Assembly: GCA_015058875.1 (NCBI GenBank)
Contig: SVBN01000023.1
Coordinates: 1-44,055 of the forward strand
Length of the DNA: 44,055 bases
Direction of reading: 5' to 3'
Origin: Erysipelotrichaceae bacterium
GTDB taxonomy: Bacteria; Bacillota_I; Bacilli_A; Erysipelotrichales; Erysipelotrichaceae
Shown here one piece after another: positions 23,777-31,013 of the stretch; positions within the stretch are counted from its first letter, which is position 1; each line of letters opens with the position of its first letter. The position numbers and the translations under genes were made by a program. Under the pieces are notes generated by a model, which was not told the origin of the DNA, did no database searches, and saw only the letters and a list, made by a program, of their open reading frames with translations.

Positions 23777-25080
23777 TATTCGCCTGCTTCTGCGGATGCT
23801 TTTTCTTCTGCAAGAGCCTGATTGTCAAGAATCTTCATGAACGGATAGTAGAGCAGGGTAATCAGAATAAACTGGACAATGCCGATCAGAAGAAGCTTCC
23901 AGCCGCCGATCAGAAGATATTTGAAGACAGTCGGTGTTGTAAACGGCAGTGCCATCATCATTGCCGGATTGACAGAGCTGATGAATCCTGTTTTTGCGGC
24001 AAGATAGCCGAGAATATTGCCGGGCAGGCTGCTTAATACAAACGGAATGAACAGATAGGCATTGAAGACAACCGGCATGCCGAAGATGACAGGTTCATTG
24101 ATTTCCATGAGGTTCGGGATAATTGTTGCCTTTGTGAATGTCTTATAGCGTTCGGATTTAGCGAAGATGAGGAAGAGGATCAGAAGCGGAAGTGTGGATC
24201 CGGTTCCGCCGAAGGATCCGGTCATATATGTCACAAGTGTTTCCAGGTTGGAAAGCGGTGCGCCTGTGCTGAATTCTTCGATTGCTTTTGTCAGGGATGT
24301 GATGAGCAGCGGAGCCATGACGGCTGTAACGGAAACCGGATGGATACCGATGAAGAACAGCAGGTTGCTGAGAAGCCCCAGGAACATGAATGTCCACGGT
24401 GTTGCACCGAACTTCATCAGCGGAGCGGCGATCAGTGCATTAATGAGATCGAACAGACTCCGGTCTGTGACAAGGCTCATCGCAAAGCGGACCAGAGCGA
24501 TGATGAAGAAGACAAGGATACCGACCAGCATCGGTGAGAGTGACTGGGCAACCATCGGAGGGACAGAATCCGGAAGCCTGATCATAAGTTTTTTATTGTC
24601 TGCAAGCCTGCAGTAGAGCCAGCTGACGAACAGACCGAGAATGATTCCGACGAAGATTCCGGAGCTTCCCATGTAGGAAGCTTTGAATGCGGCGACTGCT
24701 GTTTCGCCTTCACCGACTGTTGCCGGCATGAATGCGAAGAAGGAACTCAGAGCGAAGATTCCTGCAAGGCCGGGATTCTTTTCTTTTCTCTGTGCATAGC
24801 GGTAAGCGACACCGAAGACGACAAGCACGCCCATCAGACCGATCGTGCAGTCTGCGATTGCCTGCAGGATCGGACCGATTCCGATACTTGTCAGGAATGC
24901 GGTGACCGCCGGCAGCGGGAAGTTGGCAAGCAGGGAACAGACCGCACCGCCGAGTGTTACCGGCAGGAACATTGTCATGCCCGCTGCGATTGCCTGAATA
25001 AATGCGTTGGAACTGATTTTCTGTGAGACGGGACCCAGGACATTTTCCAGTCCTGTCTGAAATTTTTCGAAAGCTGTCAT
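23776..25080 (-). CDS. PTS sugar transporter EIIC component (lactose/cellobiose type)
   Basis: 434-residue membrane protein of the PTS EIIC superfamily with about ten hydrophobic segments. The loop signature M-E-I-N-E-P-V-I-F-G-M-P is the conserved substrate-site motif; the N-terminus F-E-K-F-Q-T-G-L-E-N-V-L-G-P matches cellobiose-type EIIC. The ATG at 25080 follows AAAGGAAAA. No EIIA or EIIB gene is present in this window, so partner subunits must come from elsewhere. It has its own upstream region containing a motif also found ahead of the esterase gene at 29616. Confidence 0.88.
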   Translation of the reverse strand: MTAFEKFQTGLENVLGPVSQKISSNAFIQAIAAGMTMFLPVTLGGAVCSLLANFPLPAVTAFLTSIGIGPILQAIADCTIGLMGVLVVFGVAYRYAQRKEKNPGLAGIFALSSFFAFMPATVGEGETAVAAFKASYMGSSGIFVGIILGLFVSWLYCRLADNKKLMIRLPDSVPPMVAQSLSPMLVGILVFFIIALVRFAMSLVTDRSLFDLINALIAAPLMKFGATPWTFMFLGLLSNLLFFIGIHPVSVTAVMAPLLITSLTKAIEEFSTGAPLSNLETLVTYMTGSFGGTGSTLPLLILFLIFAKSERYKTFTKATIIPNLMEINEPVIFGMPVVFNAYLFIPFVLSSLPGNILGYLAAKTGFISSVNPAMMMALPFTTPTVFKYLLIGGWKLLLIGIVQFILITLLYYPFMKILDNQALAEEKASAEAGE

Positions 25081-25151
25081 ACTGTTTTCCTTTCTGCTGT
25101 AACTCAGCCTCTTTACAGTTATAAATTTAGTCTTTTCCAAAGGCTGATTAT

Positions 25152-25162
25152 TGTACAATCCG
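25152..25162 (-). promoter_or_regulatory. Candidate regulator-binding motif upstream of the PTS gene
   Basis: Minus-strand CGGATTGTACA begins 72 bases before the EIIC start codon. The near-identical CGGATTTTACA lies exactly 72 bases before the start of the esterase gene at 29616. AATCCG (25157-25162) also pairs with CGGATT (25181-25186) at the end of the hydrolase gene. A TATAAC nearer the gene is a possible -10 without a good -35, as expected for an activated promoter. Confidence 0.5.
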
Positions 25163-25184
25163 CCTGTTTTTGGTATATTCCGGA

Positions 25185-26144
25185 TTACTTTGCGGAAATG
25201 AAATCAAGCATACCGTGCAGACAGTCTGATGCATTCTGATTGATTTCATATTTCGTCATGAACCCATGTGCCAGATCATCTTCATTCCGGGGAACATAGA
25301 ACAGTTCATTCCGGATTTTTGCTGCATTCAGACGCTCTTTGATCCGGCATACCGTGGCATAGAATTCATTTTCCTGATTGCTGGCGATCAGCCACGCATC
25401 CGGATATGCATCTTTGATCCATTCGGGAAAATCGATCAGAATTCCCCGCTCACTGTTTTCCATATCTTCTTCATCTGCCCATGTCTGCAGCATGGCTTCC
25501 AGAACTTCATTGGAGCCATGGATGCCGGCAACAGGTTCATCCAGCATGATGGAATGTATATCCTGCATTGTGACACACGGTTTCAGCCCGATCTTTTCAC
25601 TGTATTCGGGATTGCTGAGGGCTGCCGCATAGATGCCGGTCAGATTTGCACCGGCGCTGCTGCCGCCGAGTGTGATCTGATTCATGTTCAGCCCAAGCCG
25701 CTGCTGATTTTTCCTGAGATAATCAAGGGCCTGATCCATTTGAAACAGCTGTGAAGGGAAGGTATATTCCGGCGCAAAGACATAATTGACGCTGACAGCC
25801 GTGAATCCTGCTTTTACAATCGCTTCCAGAAGTCCGAGGATATCTTTTGTCTTTGCAAGAGGATCGCCGGATGCCTTATCGCCGAACAGCATGCCGCCGC
25901 CATGAAAATAAACCATTGTCCTGTGATTCGATTTTTCCTCAGCCGGATACCAGATATCCATGACGCTGTTGGGGTAGGCATCGCTGTAAACAACATCGCT
26001 CAGCACCCGGATTCCGTCCCTGCGGACCGTTTCCCTCTGCTCTGCATATGCAAAGGTGTTGGCTTCATGGCCGTCTCCGTAAAGCTTTTCAAATACCATT
26101 TTCTGCACAGCCGTGCACATTGTTTTTGCTTTTTCCAGTTTCAT
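25185..26144 (-). CDS. Alpha/beta hydrolase (HSL-like esterase)
   Basis: 319 residues, cytoplasmic. Oxyanion motif F-H-G-G-G at 80-84, nucleophile elbow G-S-S-A-G with Ser163, catalytic His293 in L-A-H-G-F; the acid is uncertain (acidic residues near 258-260). This is the hormone-sensitive-lipase-like esterase group. It overlaps the GH106 gene by four bases and is the last gene of the upstream half of the cluster. Likely a deacylase for a substituted glycoside (inference from the neighbouring glycosidase and the second esterase). Confidence 0.8.
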   Translation of the reverse strand: MKLEKAKTMCTAVQKMVFEKLYGDGHEANTFAYAEQRETVRRDGIRVLSDVVYSDAYPNSVMDIWYPAEEKSNHRTMVYFHGGGMLFGDKASGDPLAKTKDILGLLEAIVKAGFTAVSVNYVFAPEYTFPSQLFQMDQALDYLRKNQQRLGLNMNQITLGGSSAGANLTGIYAAALSNPEYSEKIGLKPCVTMQDIHSIMLDEPVAGIHGSNEVLEAMLQTWADEEDMENSERGILIDFPEWIKDAYPDAWLIASNQENEFYATVCRIKERLNAAKIRNELFYVPRNEDDLAHGFMTKYEINQNASDCLHGMLDFISAK

Positions 26145-28717
26145 TTTCCTGATCTCTTCTTTCTTCTCAGCAAAACAGGACCGCCGATCCCATAACGCTG
26201 CTTTTTCTTCTGCATCATATTTCCAAGATTTGAATAAACCCTGATTTCCATTCGGTTTTCTTCTTCGCTAAGACAGCCGGTAAGATCCGCTTTTGTGCAG
26301 AATTGCGGAATGACAGGCACGTCTCTGTCATTGACTCTGATTTCCACGGCGTCATTTACATTGCCCATCAGCAGCTCCACTTCATCATCCGCATGCGGCA
26401 GAATGCAGGAATAAACCGCATAACCCGCCGTATTATCCGCAATCCCGAAAAGATCATCAAACATCAATGACTCAGCAGGAGAGGCCTCTTTTTTCTCCAC
26501 ATACCGGCAGTCTTCAAAGCGTCCTTTTTCCGGTGCTTTGAGTTCATGGAATTCCGCTTTAGTGAAAGAAACAGGCATTTCCTCATAATTATTTCTTTCA
26601 GCATCTTCCTGATCCATGGCATTCATAAAGCAGACGATGATCATCTCATCGGGATCAAACTCAGGCCGGATCCGGTACCGGTTTCCTTCTTTTTCAAACG
26701 GAAGCGGAATCTTGCGCTCTGAAACAGGATCATATACAGCAGGAATCCTGCCGTCTTCTGCTTTCAGAAGGCAGACTGTTCTCTTTGATTCAAGAGCAGA
26801 AAGATCCAGGGAAGGACAGACGGACTCCGGCGCAAATGCATTTGCGCTGCTGTCAAAAATACAGCGGTTTCCGTTATACAGAACGTAATAATCCGTTTCG
26901 TCATAACAGTAATGCGCCGAAAGAACAGATTCCTTTTCCCATTTCACATCCGGCATGATGTTTCTTTCTTCCAGCTGATTGATGAGATCCTCATATGAAC
27001 TGCAGAAGAGAACCGGAAGGCCCTGTGCTTCCAGTTCCTTCAGCCGTCTGGATGTATATGTATCAGGTGTCTGACTGTTCATCACAATCAGTGCCTGATA
27101 GGCAGATCCCTGCGGATCAAGCCTTCCGTTCTCCGCTTTGCAGGAAGGATGATCAAGCATCTTCGGCGCAATGAATTCATAGGTATAGCCAAGTCTGCTA
27201 AGCAGTCCGCTGTCTTTGACAATATGGTCTTCATCGGAACTTTTGCCGTCGTTGAGATAGGCATCCCGTAAAAACAGCAGATCAACGGGATGCCTCTTGG
27301 AGGCAATCCTGTTGATTCTTCCGGCTGTGCACAGGAGATTGCGCATCGATGTTTCGGACAGTGTCCGGTTCCAGTAATTGGAAACCATTTTTCCGAATGC
27401 TTCATATCCCGGCCACACTGTTCCGGCAATCCATCCGTCCGCATTTCCTTCGCCTTCATATTCGCCGCTGTAGCTTGCACCATGGAAAACCTGGGCATTT
27501 ACGCCGCAGATCCAGGCTCTTTTCAGCCACCAGAGAATATCCTTCTGGCTCTGGCCGTAGGCATTCATATATTCAGCGCATACTTCATAGGAATAGCGTT
27601 TTCTTTCCAGATGAGCCGCGCAGGACATCAGCCGCAGATTATCCAGACTCACTCTGCCGAGCGATTCGTTTTCAGGAATGTCAGGATACAGCGCGCATAA
27701 TTCTTCCTGCAGTGGTTTGTTGTAGGCAACCTGATAGCGCACAGTCTTTCCAAGCATATGTGCGCATTCTGTCAGTGTTTTCAGATGTCTTTCGCAGAAC
27801 ATCCATGTCAGTGTTTCCGCATAATCACGGTTGGCTTTTTCTTCTGCCTCTGTCTGATCGAGATGGTATCCTGTCAGTTCATTTGCCGGATAGGTTCTCT
27901 CAAACCCCAGAACCGGAAGATAGGGAAGCAGGGAATACTGTTTTCTTTCTTCAAAGACCGGAAGGAAATCTTTCGTCCATTCGCGGGCTGTGTGATATTC
28001 CAGTGAATCGCAGAAGAAGGAATCAATGACATCCGTATATTCTTTTCCAAGCTTTTCAAACAGCTTATTCCAGTCTTTGAAACATGCAAGCGCACCGGCT
28101 TGATTGAAATGATTGATGACATAGTACCTGCCGCATACCTTTTCAGCGGATGGCTGTGCATAGAAGGCAAAGATCACCCATTCTCCTTCCGGCACATCAG
28201 CCGGGATGTTCATGGATGTTCCGTCTGTATAAGCTGAAAGATCCTTAAATGATGCAAGAATTAGTTTTCCGTCCTGATTCAGACGGTAAGCCGATACTGC
28301 AATCAGTACAGAAGTTCCTTCATTTCTGACAGTGACCCGCGGAGGAAGGGGAATCACTTTTTCTTTCGGATTATGAAGTACTGTGCAGCCGTAAGTGAGT
28401 TCATATGATGCGGCGTCATCATCTGCAGAATCAATGCTTTCAGCAGAGATCGGCCACTGAAATCCGTTGGCAAGATCCGCACGCATATGATGCTTTTGCA
28501 CTTCATCCAGTATCACTTTCAGCATCGCGGTCATATGATCGCTTCCGTACTGCCTTTGCAATGGAACCGGCAGATTCAGGAGATTCTGAAAGACCAGCTC
28601 GACACCGGAAAAACCGCGTCCGGCAAGGGACTGAATATCCCTGCGCAATGCATCTTCTTCACACATTCCTTCCGGTATCCAGTATCTGACTTTGGGATTG
28701 AATTCATTTGTGTTCAT
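26141..28717 (-). CDS. GH106-family (alpha-L-rhamnosidase-like) glycoside hydrolase
   Basis: 858 residues without signal peptide, so intracellular. The N-terminal P-K-V-R-Y-W-I-P-E-G-M with the following helix ending G-F-S-G-V-E-L, the block A-N-G-F-Q-W-P-I, and D-S-L-E-Y-H-T-A-R-E-W-T-K-D-F are typical of the family containing GH106 alpha-L-rhamnosidases, and a C-terminal beta region with jelly-roll-like character follows. Length is near the lower end for the family. AGGAGAT precedes the ATG at 28717, which overlaps the stop of the upstream esterase gene. Expected to release rhamnose or a related deoxy sugar; specificity not established. Confidence 0.75.
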   Translation of the reverse strand: MNTNEFNPKVRYWIPEGMCEEDALRRDIQSLAGRGFSGVELVFQNLLNLPVPLQRQYGSDHMTAMLKVILDEVQKHHMRADLANGFQWPISAESIDSADDDAASYELTYGCTVLHNPKEKVIPLPPRVTVRNEGTSVLIAVSAYRLNQDGKLILASFKDLSAYTDGTSMNIPADVPEGEWVIFAFYAQPSAEKVCGRYYVINHFNQAGALACFKDWNKLFEKLGKEYTDVIDSFFCDSLEYHTAREWTKDFLPVFEERKQYSLLPYLPVLGFERTYPANELTGYHLDQTEAEEKANRDYAETLTWMFCERHLKTLTECAHMLGKTVRYQVAYNKPLQEELCALYPDIPENESLGRVSLDNLRLMSCAAHLERKRYSYEVCAEYMNAYGQSQKDILWWLKRAWICGVNAQVFHGASYSGEYEGEGNADGWIAGTVWPGYEAFGKMVSNYWNRTLSETSMRNLLCTAGRINRIASKRHPVDLLFLRDAYLNDGKSSDEDHIVKDSGLLSRLGYTYEFIAPKMLDHPSCKAENGRLDPQGSAYQALIVMNSQTPDTYTSRRLKELEAQGLPVLFCSSYEDLINQLEERNIMPDVKWEKESVLSAHYCYDETDYYVLYNGNRCIFDSSANAFAPESVCPSLDLSALESKRTVCLLKAEDGRIPAVYDPVSERKIPLPFEKEGNRYRIRPEFDPDEMIIVCFMNAMDQEDAERNNYEEMPVSFTKAEFHELKAPEKGRFEDCRYVEKKEASPAESLMFDDLFGIADNTAGYAVYSCILPHADDEVELLMGNVNDAVEIRVNDRDVPVIPQFCTKADLTGCLSEEENRMEIRVYSNLGNMMQKKKQRYGIGGPVLLRRKKRSGK

Positions 28718-29616
28718 ATTGCATCTCCTTGCTCTTGTGCACAAAGCATCTGAATCGAATGAATGATATATGAAACCGCAGAGCGGGAATATTCCTTCTG
28801 TTCTTCTGTCTGAGTCGGTTTTCCTTCTGAATAACCGGGCTGATTTTCTTCTATGAAACCGTGCAGGGCACCTTCAAATCTTCTGAAACAGACTTCCACG
28901 CCGTTACGGATCAGCTTCTGTGCATAAAGAACCGCATCACTGCTGAGCGGATCTTTTCCGCAGACGGCAATGACCGTCGGACACAGATTTTTCAGCTGTT
29001 CATCCGAAGCCATCAGCGGTGACATCCATGATTCACGGTTCTCTCCGTCCGCAAACAGCACCCGGGCAAACAGATTGAGAAACTGCAGTTCCTTCACATC
29101 GCCGCCATCGAAGTTCACAACCGGATAGGCAAGCACATTTCCCTGAATCCGGATGTCTGTTTGGGCCAGTTTCAATGCGGCTGCCGCCGCAATCTGACCG
29201 CCGGCACTGAATCCGCCCGTCAGAATCCGCTTTGGATCCCCGCCGTACCGCTCCGCATTTTCAATAAAATACCGGACGGTTCCGGTCAGTTCATCGCGGG
29301 CATACGGAAACGGTTTTTCATCGATTTTTGTATAGTTCAGGTTGATGACAAGCGCCGGAATCTCGTCGGCCAGCTTCTGACAGTATGTATCCATGCATAC
29401 AGCATCTCCCGCCAGCCATGCTCCGCCGTGCAGATTGATATAAACCGGCAGAGATTCACTGCATTTCTGTCTGGGATGATGTACAAATACCTGGATATCG
29501 TTTTCCGTATATCCGGAAATCATGAGCTCTTTACCGGCCATATCAGAATGATCATATTGTTTCCGTCTTTCCTTTGCCTGCTGAAACAGCAACTCCATCT
29601 GTTCCTTTGGATTCAT
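28714..29616 (-). CDS. Alpha/beta hydrolase (esterase/lipase, HSL-like)
   Basis: 300 residues. H-G-G-A-W at 63-67, nucleophile elbow G-F-S-A-G-G with Ser137, D222 in C-G-K-D-P-L and His252 in A-L-H-G-F give a complete triad. ACAGGAGG precedes the ATG. First gene of the GH106 cluster, four-base overlap with the glycosidase. A promoter with TTTTAC, 17-bp spacer and TACTAT lies upstream. Two different esterases of the same fold bracket the glycosidase, suggesting a substrate with more than one ester group (inference). Confidence 0.85.
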   Translation of the reverse strand: MNPKEQMELLFQQAKERRKQYDHSDMAGKELMISGYTENDIQVFVHHPRQKCSESLPVYINLHGGAWLAGDAVCMDTYCQKLADEIPALVINLNYTKIDEKPFPYARDELTGTVRYFIENAERYGGDPKRILTGGFSAGGQIAAAAALKLAQTDIRIQGNVLAYPVVNFDGGDVKELQFLNLFARVLFADGENRESWMSPLMASDEQLKNLCPTVIAVCGKDPLSSDAVLYAQKLIRNGVEVCFRRFEGALHGFIEENQPGYSEGKPTQTEEQKEYSRSAVSYIIHSIQMLCAQEQGDAI

Positions 29617-29665
29617 AAAGCCTCCTGTATTCTGGTTTCAGTGTAGCCGTTTCAGATTCCTGAAA

Positions 29666-29698
29666 ATAGTAAATTTCGGATTAATTATGTAAAATCCG
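29666..29698 (-). promoter_or_regulatory. Promoter of the GH106 cluster with shared motif and inverted repeat
   Basis: On the minus strand TTTTAC (29694-29689), 17 bp, TACTAT (29671-29666). The -35 is embedded in CGGATTTTACA (29698-29688), which matches the motif before the PTS gene in 10 of 11 bases and at the same distance from the start codon. CGGATT-N10-AATCCG (29677-29698) is also an inverted repeat. Confidence 0.55.
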
Positions 29699-29744
29699 GA
29701 TGAATGGAAGTGAACAGAAACAGCATCCGTGCAGACAGCTGATA

Positions 29745-29773
29745 AAAAAGACTGTGTCCGTACAGTTTTTCAG
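29745..29773. terminator. Short bidirectional terminator-like hairpin
   Basis: GACTGT-gtccgt-ACAGT flanked by AAAAAA on the left and TTTTTC on the right. Only about 5-6 bp of stem, so modest strength. Confidence 0.5.
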
Positions 29774-29921
29774 AAGTTTTTGGATTTTTCTGCTGTATTT
29801 GCACAGGAAAACGATCCTGGCTGCTGATCAGGTGCGCCGCTGCGGCATGGTGATCTGACCGGCCTGTACCATGTGTTTGAATATCTGTATTATCTTCTTG
29901 TTTTTCTCAATCACATCAAAA

Positions 29922-29950
29922 ACAGCAAAGATCCCGATTGTTCGGGATCT
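29922..29950 (-). terminator. Terminator of the LysR gene
   Basis: Perfect 9-bp stem AGATCCCGA with TCGGGATCT on the minus strand, four-base loop, followed by TTGCTGTTTTT. It lies about 100 bases past the LysR stop codon. Confidence 0.6.
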
Positions 29951-30026
29951 CATGAGTTCACCATCGGGAAATACAGTACATGTATTTTCCGGGATTGTGC
30001 GATAACAATCATGAATATAACACCGT

Positions 30027-30046
30027 TACCAACATGGTACACCATG
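30027..30046. promoter_or_regulatory. Cluster of TACCA/TGGTA half-sites at the 3' end of the LysR gene
   Basis: TACCAacaTGGTA (30027-30039) overlaps CATGGTacACCATG (30033-30046). The half-sites echo those of the operator at the other end of the gene (30921-30939), suggesting a second binding site for the same regulator. Confidence 0.35.
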
Positions 30047-30047
30047 C

Positions 30048-30917
30048 TTATCTGCGGTAGATTTCCACGGCCAGGTCAATATATTTCTGCACGGCGTGGG
30101 AAACCGGCGGACGATAGATGATGCCGTACTCACGGTGCCATCCTTCCTGCAGGGGGATTTTGACAAGCGGGCTGATGGAATGGATGAACGGGTTTGCGGT
30201 GATCAGGATCCCGTCGGATCCGATGCAGGAGAAGGCTGCCTCAACCTGGTTGTCGACATCCTGCCGGAGAATCAGATGCTCCGGTGCCGGGGCAAATGCC
30301 TGGCGGAAAACATCAATCATGCTTTCTTCCAGCATCAGCGGAAACAGAGTAACCGGCCATGAGGTAAGTTCTCCAACATTGACATGATCCTGTCCGGCAA
30401 GCGGGTGAGCGGCGTCCATCGCCGCGACAAACGGCACCTCGGTCAGCGGCAGATAAGTGAATCCGGAATCTTCGCGCACTGCCAGGGAAAAGGTCTCTCC
30501 GACATCCATGATTCCGTTTTCCACGCGCCATTCCCCGCTGTGGTTCGGATGGACGATCCTGCGGATTTCAATATCCGGATAACGCTGAGAGAATTCGGCA
30601 GTAACCCGGTCAAGAATCACCTGGTGCTCAACATTTCCCAGGCGTACAAAATTGTCCGGCATAAGCGACCGGCATTCACGGAACAGCTGCTCGCGCTCAT
30701 GAATCAGATGCAGTGCGCCGTCATGAAAAACCTGTCCGGCTTTGGAGAGCCGGACGCCTTTCCTTGTTCTCTCAAACAGCGTGCAGCCGATCTCATCTTC
30801 CAGACGGTTGATCTGCTTCATGATCGCCTGTTTTGAAATATAACCGGCTTCTTCCGCTTTTGAGAAGCTTCCTTTTTCACTTACCAGCAGAAACAGCCGG
30901 ATCTGTTCATCATCCAT
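30048..30917 (-). CDS. LysR-family transcriptional regulator
   Basis: 289 residues. The winged helix-turn-helix occupies about residues 1-62 (F-L-L-V-S-E-K-G-S-F-S-K-A-E-E-A-G-Y-I-S then R-L-E-D-E-I-G-C-T-L-F-E-R-T-R-K-G); the ligand-binding domain follows. It is divergent from the secreted FMN/FAD reductase gene with a 96-base gap containing one strong palindrome, the usual arrangement for a LysR regulator and its target. The ATG at 30917 sits three bases from the operator and has only GGGG as a weak ribosome site. Confidence 0.85.
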   Translation of the reverse strand: MDDEQIRLFLLVSEKGSFSKAEEAGYISKQAIMKQINRLEDEIGCTLFERTRKGVRLSKAGQVFHDGALHLIHEREQLFRECRSLMPDNFVRLGNVEHQVILDRVTAEFSQRYPDIEIRRIVHPNHSGEWRVENGIMDVGETFSLAVREDSGFTYLPLTEVPFVAAMDAAHPLAGQDHVNVGELTSWPVTLFPLMLEESMIDVFRQAFAPAPEHLILRQDVDNQVEAAFSCIGSDGILITANPFIHSISPLVKIPLQEGWHREYGIIYRPPVSHAVQKYIDLAVEIYRR

Positions 30918-30920
30918 ATG

Positions 30921-30939
30921 TGGTAACCCCAGGTTACCA
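30921..30939. promoter_or_regulatory. LysR operator between regulator and reductase
   Basis: Perfect inverted repeat TGGTAACCccaGGTTACCA, 8-bp arms with 3-bp spacer, immediately upstream of the LysR start codon. It contains the T-N11-A pattern of LysR boxes. A plus-strand TAACAT at 30946-30951 is a weak -10 candidate for the reductase gene. Confidence 0.75.
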
Positions 30940-31013
30940 ATACAGTAACATTCCGGTCATTCCCGTGCAAGCTGGTTTTTTTTAAACTGAAAACAGCAAT
31001 GGAGGAAAGATAC

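Larger units (their letters stand above)
29699..30047. other. Gene-free interval between the GH106 cluster and a LysR gene
   Basis: About 350 bases without a credible gene. It holds two hairpin terminators (listed separately), an imperfect hairpin GGAAATACA/TGTATTTTCC at about 29970-29993, and a cluster of TACCA half-sites at 30027-30046. An 82-codon open frame here has no ribosome site. Confidence 0.6.
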
